Assembly: GCA_937876695.1 (NCBI GenBank) | Contig: CALFHW010000098.1 | Location: 1-13,088 of the forward strand | Origin: an uncultured bacterium | GTDB lineage: Bacteria > Patescibacteriota > Dojkabacteria > CALFHW01 | Reading direction: 5' to 3' | DNA: 13,088 nucleotides | In this document: one piece after another, positions 1 to 7,026 of the stretch | Layout of the letters: every line of letters begins with the position of its first letter | How positions within the stretch are numbered: position 1 is the first letter of the stretch | Position numbers and translations under genes: made by a program | The notes under the pieces: generated by a model | Databases searched by the model: none | Told to the model about the DNA's origin: nothing | Seen by the model: only the letters and a program-made list of their open reading frames with translations

Positions 1-1
1 G

Positions 2-1282
2 ATACTGGCTCCTGCTGGTAACTTTGCTGCCCTCGCGGCGGCTACCCAGGCGGGCGCGCAGGCTGTGTTCTTTGGAGTTGGCGACATGAACATGCGCGCC
101 ACCAACACCGCTAACTTCCAGCTTTCCGATCTAGCAGAGATCAGAGAACTGACCTCCAGCGCCGGCGTCAAAGCCTACCTAACTCTCAATACTATTCTTT
201 ACGATGGGGACCTACAGAGAGTTGATGAGATTTTACAGGCGGCAGCAGAGGCTGAGCTGGACGCAGTTATCGTGGCTGACATCGCCGCCATTCAGCTAGC
301 TAGAAAACACGGCCTGGAAGTGCATATTTCTACCCAATTATCGATCTCAAATATCGAAGGAGTGGAATTCTACTCCCAATTTGCAGATAGAATTGTGCTG
401 GCTAGGGAGCTTAACCTCGAGCAAATGACGCAAATCTGCCAGCAGATTAAGGAGCGAAACATCACCGGCCCTAAAGGTAAGTTAGTAGAGATCGAGGTAT
501 TTGCTCATGGGGCTTTGTGCGTAGCAGTGAGCGGCCGCTGCGGCATGAGCCTGCATTGTAGCGGTACCTCAGCCAACCGCGGCCGTTGCAGCCAGGTTTG
601 CAGGCGCAAATACAAAGTCCAGGACGCCGAGACTGGCCAAGAGCTGGTCATTGACAATAACTACGTGTTTAGCTCTGCCGATCTGTGCACAATTGGCCTG
701 TTAGATAGGCTACTTGCTACTGGCGCCACGGTGCTGAAAATCGAAGGCAGAGGCCGCGGGGCGGAGTATGTCAGAGACGTGGTGACCTGCTACAAAGAGG
801 CCATTGCGGCTATTACGGAGGGTACCTACACCCCAGAAAAGATAGGAGACTGGAGCAAAAAACTAGGCGCGGTTTTCAACAGAGGCCAGTCCAGCGGTCT
901 CTATCTAGGCTTAAGCTTTGCAGAGTGGGCCGGCGCCCACGGCAATAAAGCCACCAAGATCAAATACAACCTTGGGAAAGTAGAGAGATACTACCCTAAA
1001 GCCAAAATCGTGCAGATCAAACTCCATGCTGGAGTTAACCTAGCCAAAGGCCAAGAGCTGCTGATCATCGGCGCTAGCGTGGGCGCGCTGAGTTTCAACC
1101 TAGGAGATATATGGGTGGACGGTCAAATCGCCGAACAAGCGGTAAGAGGCGATGTATTCACCACTCTACTCGATGATGAACTTGCCAAAAAGATAAAACC
1201 CGGAGATGTAGTCTACGAATGGCGGGATCTGCCAAAGCCACAACCCAAAGTGATAAGGCAACCCAATAAAACTTTGGATTAA
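2..1282 (+). CDS. U32 peptidase-family protein, TrhP/YegQ-like, 5' end cut by window edge
   Basis: The reading frame is open from base 2, so the gene enters from the left; 426 residues are visible and probably only a few are missing. The first visible residues (ILAPAGNFAALAAATQAGA) match the usual U32 N-terminus, so the GTG at 65 is not the start. The U32 signature is clear at about visible residues 165-180 (EVFAHGALCVAVSGRC), followed by a cysteine-rich stretch with Cys173, 180, 186, 196 and 200 and an NRGRCSQVCR segment. The FNRGQSSGLYLG motif follows at about 300. Known relatives with this cysteine set (TrhP, RlhA, UbiU/V) bind an Fe-S cluster and hydroxylate tRNA, rRNA or ubiquinone precursors. 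The length is nearest to TrhP (tRNA 5-hydroxyuridine synthesis), which I infer as the likeliest role. True proteolysis is unlikely. It ends in TAA and converges on rsmD. It looks more GC-rich than the genes to the right. Confidence 0.88.
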   Translation: MLAPAGNFAALAAATQAGAQAVFFGVGDMNMRATNTANFQLSDLAEIRELTSSAGVKAYLTLNTILYDGDLQRVDEILQAAAEAELDAVIVADIAAIQLARKHGLEVHISTQLSISNIEGVEFYSQFADRIVLARELNLEQMTQICQQIKERNITGPKGKLVEIEVFAHGALCVAVSGRCGMSLHCSGTSANRGRCSQVCRRKYKVQDAETGQELVIDNNYVFSSADLCTIGLLDRLLATGATVLKIEGRGRGAEYVRDVVTCYKEAIAAITEGTYTPEKIGDWSKKLGAVFNRGQSSGLYLGLSFAEWAGAHGNKATKIKYNLGKVERYYPKAKIVQIKLHAGVNLAKGQELLIIGASVGALSFNLGDIWVDGQIAEQAVRGDVFTTLLDDELAKKIKPGDVVYEWRDLPKPQPKVIRQPNKTLD

Positions 1283-1498
1283 ACTTAAGTGTAAGTGTTT
1301 TTGTCTCTTTTCAAGAGGATTCTTCTGGTAATGCTATAGGAGTCTCAAAAGAATGCTGTGGGAGTATTGAAACCTCATAGTAATCAAACGGTAATCCCAT
1401 GGCATTGCTGCAAGATTCCTTCTGAAAAAGGTGGGTAAAGTAGGTACAAATAGCAGAGTTGGCTAACCTCAATTGATCGGCTTAGGACATTACTGAAA
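1283..1498. other. 216-bp intergenic gap between convergent genes
   Basis: This is the longest stretch without a confident gene. It lies between the convergent ends of the U32 gene and rsmD. I see no convincing intrinsic terminator: the only hairpin near the U32 stop is ctctt-ttc-aagag (about 1305-1317), with no T-run after it. An imperfect 14-base direct repeat occurs at 1330-1343 and 1352-1365 (aatgctataggagt and aatgctgtgggagt, two differences). A short minus-strand ORF is listed separately. No tRNA or known RNA family was recognised. Confidence 0.6.
1311..1400 (-). CDS. possible 29-residue small ORF (weak)
   Basis: A minus-strand ATG at 1400 opens 29 codons ending in TGA at 1311-1313; the product begins MGLPFDYYEVSILPQH. 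A purine-rich AGAAGGA lies about 11 bases upstream of the ATG, a better Shine-Dalgarno match than most genes in this window have. It could be a small peptide, the remnant of a decayed gene, or chance. The segment reading DYYEVSIL loosely resembles the N-terminus of PriA helicases, but this is far too short to assign. Nothing else supports it. Confidence 0.2.
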   Translation of the reverse strand: MGLPFDYYEVSILPQHSFETPIALPEESS

Positions 1499-2128
1499 CT
1501 AAATACTCTGCAAAAACCATAACTTGCTCAGTCCCATAACTTTTTCGCGGGTGATTTGCCATTGGTTCGGGAGTGCTTGGGTGGTCAAGGGGGCATCGCT
1601 CGGCAGGCGCAAGCAGATAGCGACGGGTAAATCATCGGTGTTGGAAGCATTACCTACAACCATGCCGATCAACTCCAAATGCCGTGCTAGGTTGAACTTC
1701 CCTAATTGAGTAAAGGGCGGGTCGATCATCACGATTAGTTCTGTAGAAATTTTATTTTGACGGATCGCTTCCGGTAAACTGGCAGCAATAATCTCGAAAC
1801 TGCCTTGCACTGCTCCCACATGTGCTAAGTTACTGCGCAGCGTGGCAACTGCCTCGGGATTATTCTCGTAAAAATAAACTTTTGACGCTCCCCTGCTCAA
1901 TGCTTCGATCCCAAAGGCCCCGCTGCCGGCGTAAAGATCGAAAACTGTTGCATCCTTGACGCTCTGGCCGAGCACGTCGAAGATCACCGTCTTGATGCGG
2001 TCAGTAAGAGGCCTTGAGCCTTCGGCCACGCCAAGTTTTCTGCCTTTGAACTGCCCGGTGATAATTCTAGGAGGTTGCTGGACTCCTTCTAGACCTTGAC
2101 TATTTGCTCGCGTGCGTTTGCCCTTCAT
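1499..2128 (-). CDS. rsmD: 16S rRNA (guanine-966 N2)-methyltransferase RsmD
   Basis: RsmD uses S-adenosylmethionine to methylate G966 of 16S rRNA in the 30S subunit. The 209 residues fit the family, which is usually about 180-200. The N-terminal RIITGQFKGRKL (21-32) and SRPLTDRIKTVIFDVLG (38-54) blocks are typical. The SAM-binding motif I is FDLYAGSGAFGIEALSRG (63-80), with an acidic residue after strand 2 (YENN, 87-90). The catalytic motif IV is DPPF at 136-139. About 18 extra basic residues precede the family core. The ATG at 2128 lies 11 bases after the uppS stop, so the two are probably co-transcribed. Only a weak AGGTAG-like sequence precedes the start. It ends in TAG and converges on the U32 gene. 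Confidence 0.93.
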   Translation of the reverse strand: MKGKRTRANSQGLEGVQQPPRIITGQFKGRKLGVAEGSRPLTDRIKTVIFDVLGQSVKDATVFDLYAGSGAFGIEALSRGASKVYFYENNPEAVATLRSNLAHVGAVQGSFEIIAASLPEAIRQNKISTELIVMIDPPFTQLGKFNLARHLELIGMVVGNASNTDDLPVAICLRLPSDAPLTTQALPNQWQITREKVMGLSKLWFLQSI

Positions 2129-2139
2129 AAAATTGCTAC

Positions 2140-3297
2140 CTAACTAAGTGTATTAGCCTCAGGCTTAGCTGTGTACTTATCCAGCTCGCTTTTCTTAGGC
2201 TCGCGCAGTTTTTTGTCTGGAATGTCAGTACTAGCAGTACCGCCAAAACGCCTTACCCTGTATGAGTATTCGAGTACTGCTAGACGCACATGCTCAGGGC
2301 CAAAATCTGGGAAGTAAATGTCGGTGAAGTAGAATTCGGCATAATCTGACTGCCACAAAAGTGCACCGCTTGAGCGTTTCTCACCCGCAGTACGGATGAT
2401 CAAGTCTGGGTCTGGGATCTCGGCGATGGAGTCGATGTTTTCGCGAATAGTATCGGCGGTAATCTGCTCCAGCTCCTTATTGTTGTAGATTTTATTGACC
2501 GCCCGCACTAGCTCGTCTCTGCCTCCGTAGTCCAGGGCGATTTGCACCGACATCTCGGTGTAGTGAGCTGTAGCTTTTTCTAACTCGTCAATAGTCTCAA
2601 CTAGCTCCTTGGGAAGCCTATCCTTGCGTCCAATATGCAAAAATCTAATGCCTTCTTTTTTAGCGCCGTCGCTGAACTTACCGATGCCTTCTTTGAGGAT
2701 GTTAAATAGCACATTGACCTCTTCTTGGTCTCGCTTCCAGTTGTCAGTAGACATAGCCCAGAAGGTCAGGTATTTGACACCAATCTTCCTAGCTTCATTT
2801 ACAAGGGACATCAAATGTTCGCTGCGACTAGCTTGCTGATGGCCTACCCATGGTTTCCAGCCTTTTTCTCTGGCCCAGCGGCGATTGCCATCAGGGATAA
2901 TCACTACGTGCTTAGGTATTGCTGGCGCCTCGATATCGCCTGACAACCTCTTTTTGACTCTTCTACCCAGATTTTTGGCTGCATTGATTCTATCTGCAAT
3001 AATTCCACCCTCAATCTTCTCATAAAAGTCAGGTAACTCTTCTACTACGGGGCTGTATTTGTAGCTCATTCCCTCGATCTTCGACAAGAAATTTCCTCTT
3101 TGGCACCATCTAAGCAGCTCCTCTAACTTAGGCCTCTCACCTTGAGCCACAATTTCAACATTGCCTTCGCGGGTGTTTTCGATATAGCCTTTTAGGTGCA
3201 TACTTTCAGCGACCTTCTCTACCATGGCTCTATAAAAAACAGCTTGCACTCTACCGATAATTGAAATATTGATTTGCTCTATTTGCTCACTGCTCAT
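2140..3297 (-). CDS. uppS: acylphosphatase-undecaprenyl diphosphate synthase fusion
   Basis: The C-terminal domain (about 128-352) is a cis-prenyltransferase that condenses isopentenyl units into the undecaprenyl diphosphate lipid carrier for wall and glycan synthesis. Visible residues are Asp136 in IPDGNRRWA, STDNW (183-187), YGGR (257-260), Arg302 and Arg308 plus Ser310 in RTAGEKRSSG, Glu321 in YAEFYF, and the terminal RRFGG (349-353). All match E. coli UppS catalytic and metal-binding positions in order and spacing. The first ~92 residues are an acylphosphatase domain with GRVQAVFYR (15-23) and YIENTREG (38-45), retaining the expected catalytic Arg23 and Asn41. The usual glycine of GRVQG is alanine here, which could weaken its activity. 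A basic linker joins the domains, and a charged ~30-residue tail follows RRFGG. At 385 residues it is much longer than plain UppS (about 250). It has a candidate -10 box just upstream and rsmD 11 bases downstream. Confidence 0.92.
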   Translation of the reverse strand: MSSEQIEQINISIIGRVQAVFYRAMVEKVAESMHLKGYIENTREGNVEIVAQGERPKLEELLRWCQRGNFLSKIEGMSYKYSPVVEELPDFYEKIEGGIIADRINAAKNLGRRVKKRLSGDIEAPAIPKHVVIIPDGNRRWAREKGWKPWVGHQQASRSEHLMSLVNEARKIGVKYLTFWAMSTDNWKRDQEEVNVLFNILKEGIGKFSDGAKKEGIRFLHIGRKDRLPKELVETIDELEKATAHYTEMSVQIALDYGGRDELVRAVNKIYNNKELEQITADTIRENIDSIAEIPDPDLIIRTAGEKRSSGALLWQSDYAEFYFTDIYFPDFGPEHVRLAVLEYSYRVRRFGGTASTDIPDKKLREPKKSELDKYTAKPEANTLS

Positions 3298-3315
3298 ATT
3301 CTGAATTACTAAGTT

Positions 3316-3321
3316 ATTATA
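3316..3321 (-). promoter_or_regulatory. candidate -10 box for uppS-rsmD
   Basis: On the minus strand the 69-base gap upstream of uppS contains a perfect TATAAT at 3321-3316. Transcription would start near 3309, about 12 bases before the ATG at 3297. I see no good -35 box at 16-18 bases, and no strong Shine-Dalgarno sequence. It implies that uppS-rsmD can be transcribed separately from the genes to the right. Confidence 0.45.
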
Positions 3322-3366
3322 TTCACTGCTTGCTGCTAACTTACTAAACGCCTCTGCGAGATTCTA

Positions 3367-4818
3367 TCACAATGAAACTAGGACAATGTTAATTAGCCAA
3401 AATATTAAAGAGATATTGAGAAGTAGTTTCTTGCGGGGGGCCTGCTTGGCATTAATGCTCAGAGCTAGGGCAATTGCATTGCCAATTAGCCCAGCAAGTA
3501 GCAAGGGATTAAGGCCGCTAGTGACGCTACTGGCAGCAATTACCGCCAGGTTCAGTAAGATAACTCCTGCATACAGAATTTGGTCGCTGGCATTTGTTTG
3601 CTGAATATTTACCTCCTTTAATTTATGCACTAGCCTGCGGTTTAGAATGATGCCTAGGGCAATAGTCAGAGTATTTACCAGGGTGAAAAGGTCAATTTGC
3701 TTGCCAAAAGCTAAGCCGCTTTTGATATTCCACATGCTAATAGGGTCTAGATTATAGTTGTTGTTGATGATTAGTGAGTATTGATGGGTATTTTGCTTAG
3801 CATAGATAAATATATAGTATTCGCTGCCGAGCTTGAGATCGATATTTAGCTCGGCGGTGCGGATATATTTATCACCCCAGAGAGATATTTCTTCTGTAAA
3901 ATTGTCGCTGGAAGCGAAGTAGCGATTGTAGGACTTAGGGATGATTACGTTTTCAAACAGAAACTCGGCCACGTTTAAAGGTTTGTCGCCGCTACCTGGT
4001 GTAAATGAAGCACCAGCAACTGGCTCAATTAGGCCAATAGAGAGAGTACCCGCATTGTCTGCGGGTAGTATCACTCTGATAGACAGGTTTTCAATCTCAG
4101 GTCTATCATAACTTGCTATGTATTTGAACACTTGCAACTGCCCATCCTTTAGGGACCCATGTTTGGGCGAAAAATCCGCTGGGCCAATAGTGCTGCTGGT
4201 TTCAACTGCAGTTTCAAAACTGGTCAGGTTCTGGGGAGTCTGTTGCCCAGCAGGTGTGTTTGTCTGTGCCTGTATGGTCGTTAACAAGGCTGCGAATGCC
4301 AACACAACAGGTAATACTGATTTGAGACTTGATGTCGCCCAGCGCTTGATGATGTCGTAGATAAAGATGGCGCTGGCATTGGCGACGTTGAGGCTTTCTT
4401 TGGCGCCAAACATAGGTAGCTCTAGAGCAGTTAGCTCTAGCTGTTTAATATCCTGCGGGTCAAGTCCGGTGACTTCATTGCCGAAGACTACAGCTACTTT
4501 TTCAGTGGGCAAGTTGACATCCCAAAGTGATTGCGCGCCCAAGCCGCTTTCAGCGGCGTAAATTGAGTAGCCCCGCGCACTCAGATCCGCTGCAGCCTCA
4601 GCTAAACTAGCAAAATGGCTGGCTTTTACCCTTTCTTCTGCGCCCAAAGAGGTCTTTTTAACTTTAGGATGGTCAGCTCTAGGTGTATAGCCAACTGTGA
4701 TCACCTCGGCTGCTCCCGCGCACTCCGCAGTGCGTAATACCGAGCCTACATTGTAAGCGGATCGTATTCTATCTAAAACTATAACTAGGTCATGTTTTGG
4801 GTTGGCAGCTGACTCCAT
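3367..4818 (-). CDS. SpoU/TrmH-family RNA 2'-O-methyltransferase fused to an extracytoplasmic and membrane module
   Basis: Residues 1-160 (counting from the ATG at 4818) form a compact SPOUT methyltransferase, which methylates ribose 2'-OH in tRNA or rRNA. All three SpoU motifs are present: NVGSVLR (23-29), VVFGNEVTGL (110-119) and LPMFGAKESLNVANA (134-148). A minimal TrmH-like protein would stop at about residue 160 (KRW). Instead the frame continues with a hydrophobic segment (167-182) ending in a signal-peptidase-like IQA. A polar, Asn/Ser-rich, probably beta-rich region (about 185-370) follows, then four hydrophobic helices (about 376-393, 414-430, 436-456, 465-482). The second part would sit outside or in the membrane while the enzyme stays in the cytoplasm. 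I do not recognise the second module. The ATG is preferred over the TTG at 4821 because it overlaps the upstream gene's stop as TGATG. It ends in TGA. A lost stop codon between two genes, or an assembly error, is the alternative. Confidence 0.85.
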   Translation of the reverse strand: MESAANPKHDLVIVLDRIRSAYNVGSVLRTAECAGAAEVITVGYTPRADHPKVKKTSLGAEERVKASHFASLAEAAADLSARGYSIYAAESGLGAQSLWDVNLPTEKVAVVFGNEVTGLDPQDIKQLELTALELPMFGAKESLNVANASAIFIYDIIKRWATSSLKSVLPVVLAFAALLTTIQAQTNTPAGQQTPQNLTSFETAVETSSTIGPADFSPKHGSLKDGQLQVFKYIASYDRPEIENLSIRVILPADNAGTLSIGLIEPVAGASFTPGSGDKPLNVAEFLFENVIIPKSYNRYFASSDNFTEEISLWGDKYIRTAELNIDLKLGSEYYIFIYAKQNTHQYSLIINNNYNLDPISMWNIKSGLAFGKQIDLFTLVNTLTIALGIILNRRLVHKLKEVNIQQTNASDQILYAGVILLNLAVIAASSVTSGLNPLLLAGLIGNAIALALSINAKQAPRKKLLLNISLIFWLINIVLVSL

Positions 4819-6125
4819 CAATTAAAGCTGAATTCCTCGTAGATTATGTGCTTTTTAAGCGCACCTAGTTTCAAAAACTGATTCTCCAACGCTTTCATCA
4901 TGCCTGGAGGCCCACATTGTAGAATGGAAACCTTAGGCAGATCCTCAGGCTTGATTCCTGCTTGCTCCATTATCCATTGCGCACTCATAAACCCGTTCGC
5001 ATCACTGTAGTGTTTGTGTAGCTTGACGTTTGGCAGTGCTCCCGCCTTCTGCGAAACTTCCTGGTCATAGACCGCCTCTGTTTCAACCTTAGTGGCATAA
5101 AACATTTGCACATTTTGACCCTGTAAATGCTGGCTATCAAGCATACCCAAAAACGGTGTGACGCCTACCCCACCAGCTAGCCAGATTTGCTTCTGGGTGC
5201 TGCGCGGATGGCTAGCAGAGAAAAAGCCGTGTTGGCCGCGAATGATCGCTTTATCTCCAGCCTGCAAAGCCTGCATTTTCTTTGAGTGGTCGCCTAGAGC
5301 CTTGGTAGAGATTCTAATCCGTTCGCCATCCACAGCTGAAATAGAATATGGATGCTCCTCATTACTAATCTGCTTATTGCCGGTTATCTTCACAAATACA
5401 AACTTCCCTGCACTAGGCTGACTGATCCCCTTGCCCTCTCTAACGGGCTTTAACCAATACTCAGTGATGTCTCCGAGCAAGCGCACACCGTCAACTACGT
5501 AGTGTTTGTTTTGCAGCAACGGATAGACGAGTTCTTTATATAGGTATGAGACTATTCCAACTGCAAACCAACCATATACCCAGATTTGGAATGGTACAAA
5601 CGGCGAGATATAACTTTCAATCAGTATGGCGTGCAAAAATGCCAGAATCATTGGCAGTCCCATGATTTTATGAGTTAATTTCCATAAGTGATATGGCAAT
5701 AGCTTCAACACTGACAGAGCAATTAGCAGTACGAATAACCACAATGCCCCCAACCCTAAGTTATAGGCGATTAAACTACTAGGTAGATAATATCTAGCAA
5801 ATGCAGCAGTTCCAAGAGCGGAGATAGAAAGTAAAATTGGATGCGCCAGAATCAGCACAAATGAATACTTTCCTAGTTCAGAATGGACTTTGTAACTCTT
5901 ATCTAAGCCTCCAAATACGTTCTCAACTAGCTTCAACCTGGTTGCCAGTAGGAAATTGAGCGCCATCAAAGATACCGCAGTCATTATTAGAACTTTACTG
6001 GTGTATTGATTTAGCCTGCCACCTTCCAATTCAACTCCTAGGCTTGAGATCCCCCAGCTCCAGATGAAGAAGGCGCTACTAAAAGTGAGGATCAGTATAA
6101 TGTAGAGCATTTTTTTAGGATTCAT
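4818..6125 (-). CDS. ferric-reductase-like transmembrane flavocytochrome (FRE/NOX-type oxidoreductase)
   Basis: It probably carries electrons from NAD(P)H through FAD and two membrane haems to an acceptor outside the membrane. The 435 residues begin with about six hydrophobic helices (6-24, 44-62, 86-105, 121-140, 152-170, 178-197). Two histidine pairs, His81/His95 and His152/His165, are spaced 14 and 13 residues apart, as in the bis-haem ligands of ferric reductases and NADPH oxidases. The cytoplasmic half has the FAD motif HPYS (258-261), the nucleotide-binding loop AGGVGVTP (317-324), CGPPG (404-408) and a C-terminal EEFSFN, all typical of ferredoxin-NADP reductase folds. The physiological acceptor (Fe3+, quinone or oxygen) cannot be told from sequence. 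It is the first gene of its minus-strand group, and its TGA stop overlaps the next start by one base, suggesting coupled translation. Confidence 0.9.
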   Translation of the reverse strand: MNPKKMLYIILILTFSSAFFIWSWGISSLGVELEGGRLNQYTSKVLIMTAVSLMALNFLLATRLKLVENVFGGLDKSYKVHSELGKYSFVLILAHPILLSISALGTAAFARYYLPSSLIAYNLGLGALWLFVLLIALSVLKLLPYHLWKLTHKIMGLPMILAFLHAILIESYISPFVPFQIWVYGWFAVGIVSYLYKELVYPLLQNKHYVVDGVRLLGDITEYWLKPVREGKGISQPSAGKFVFVKITGNKQISNEEHPYSISAVDGERIRISTKALGDHSKKMQALQAGDKAIIRGQHGFFSASHPRSTQKQIWLAGGVGVTPFLGMLDSQHLQGQNVQMFYATKVETEAVYDQEVSQKAGALPNVKLHKHYSDANGFMSAQWIMEQAGIKPEDLPKVSILQCGPPGMMKALENQFLKLGALKKHIIYEEFSFN

Positions 6126-6126
6126 G

Positions 6127-6155
6127 TTGCACTATCTTTCTATTCAAATTATATT
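6127..6155 (+). promoter_or_regulatory. candidate promoter for the orphan membrane protein gene
   Basis: TTGCAC at 6127-6132 and TATATT at 6150-6155 are separated by 17 bases, a good sigma70-type arrangement. Transcription would start near 6162, leaving a leader of about 27 bases before the ATG at 6189 and about 9 before the TTG at 6171. Confidence 0.5.
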
Positions 6156-6178
6156 GATATAAGAATAACATTGCCCAA
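6148..6178 (-). promoter_or_regulatory. candidate promoter for the ferric-reductase-like gene
   Basis: On the minus strand TTGGGC (6178-6173) and a perfect TATAAT (6153-6148) are separated by 19 bases. The start would be near 6141, about 16 bases before the ATG at 6125. It overlaps the divergent + strand promoter (shared bases 6148-6155), so the two genes may compete for polymerase or share regulation. Confidence 0.45.
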
Positions 6179-7016
6179 TCAAAAAAACATGCAAAATCTT
6201 AATTTTCGGAAACTTTCAGTTGGTGTCGGTATCGGTTTAGTGTTGCTAGGAATTTACTTACTGGACGTATCGAAACTATTAGATTTTATGCTTATTCGGT
6301 GGGAATACATATTCCCACCTATCATCGGCGTCTACTATTTGAGCATCCAACCCTACCTGAACTATGCGGATGCCAAGACATATTTCATCAGCGGTGCTAA
6401 GTTCGGTCTTTTGCTAGCACTGTCACTGATTATGGTCAATATCATTTACGAAGTGCTCATTTACGGGCAAATCGGCGGCGAGAGTATGGTCTCTACTCTA
6501 GTTTCATACCTTCTATTTTCTATTAGCTACATGGTAGTTGCTGGAGTTGGACATTACTTGTTCAACCGCAATGTCGACCCAGCTAGAAAAGATATCTGGA
6601 AACCTAGATATTACAGCCAGGCCTTATTGGTGGGTGGATTTACATTCCTTGCCAGTGCGGTTTTAGCGAGCTACCGCATTAGCGATGAGAGCAGAGAGTT
6701 CTATTACCTATTCGTACCCGTAGTCATTGCCTCTTACATCGTAGTCAGACTGCACCATGTGCAGGTTAAGGACTTTTTGGGTGGAATTCAGTTGGGAGCA
6801 GTTACTGGACTAGTCCTGTCAGCAGTTTTGGTGGTGGTATTAGGCGTATTCATGTTACTCGAAGTAATTACCGGTTGGACACTACTGACTGGCGTAGCAA
6901 CTGGCACCGACGTAGCAGTCTCTTACCTAGTAGTAATTCCTATCCTAGTAGTGTCGTTTACTTTCATCGGCGGCTTTACTGGCCTGGCTATGAAGGTGAT
7001 CAGAGGACTACTGTAG
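6171..7016 (+). CDS. polytopic membrane protein of unknown function
   Basis: I recognise no family. The product is very hydrophobic, with about eight likely transmembrane segments (near 16-33, 45-60, 75-97, 108-131, 149-167, 176-195, 205-231 and 247-275, counting from the TTG start). Loops are short, with basic residues in NRNVDPARKDIWKPR (132-146) and RLHHVQVKD (193-201). No catalytic or transporter signature stands out. Two histidines (195-196) and charged residues at membrane edges are the only polar landmarks. The start is uncertain: TTG at 6171, or ATG at 6189, which I think more likely given the promoter position; neither has a Shine-Dalgarno sequence. It is the only + strand gene between two minus-strand blocks. 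It is divergent from the ferric-reductase-like gene and ends 10 bases from the stop of the first paralog. Confidence 0.8.
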   Translation: MPNQKNMQNLNFRKLSVGVGIGLVLLGIYLLDVSKLLDFMLIRWEYIFPPIIGVYYLSIQPYLNYADAKTYFISGAKFGLLLALSLIMVNIIYEVLIYGQIGGESMVSTLVSYLLFSISYMVVAGVGHYLFNRNVDPARKDIWKPRYYSQALLVGGFTFLASAVLASYRISDESREFYYLFVPVVIASYIVVRLHHVQVKDFLGGIQLGAVTGLVLSAVLVVVLGVFMLLEVITGWTLLTGVATGTDVAVSYLVVIPILVVSFTFIGGFTGLAMKVIRGLL

Positions 7017-7026
7017 GGGATCATTT

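Noticed and set aside
65..67. GTG at 65 as the start of the U32 gene
   Set aside because: The frame is open to the window edge and the upstream codons encode the typical ILAPAGNF N-terminus, so the gene starts outside.
2609..2943. Open frames opposite uppS, and similar antisense frames elsewhere
   Set aside because: They lie wholly within well-supported genes on the other strand and encode nothing recognisable.
3342..3362. Possible terminator after the SpoU fusion (cgc-ctct-gcg hairpin)
   Set aside because: The stem is only 3-4 base pairs and no T-run follows on the minus strand.
4303..4305. Internal GTG as a separate start for the membrane half of the SpoU fusion
   Set aside because: It would fall inside the hydrophobic segment, leave no positively charged n-region and has no ribosome-binding sequence; the fused reading is simpler.
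4819..4821. TTG as the start of the SpoU fusion
   Set aside because: The ATG immediately after it gives the same frame and forms a TGATG overlap with the upstream stop.
7002..7015. 14-base sequence agaggactactgta repeated at 9418-9431
   Set aside because: One exact 14-base match is not surprising in 13 kb, and its contexts (end of a + gene, gap before a - gene) are unrelated.
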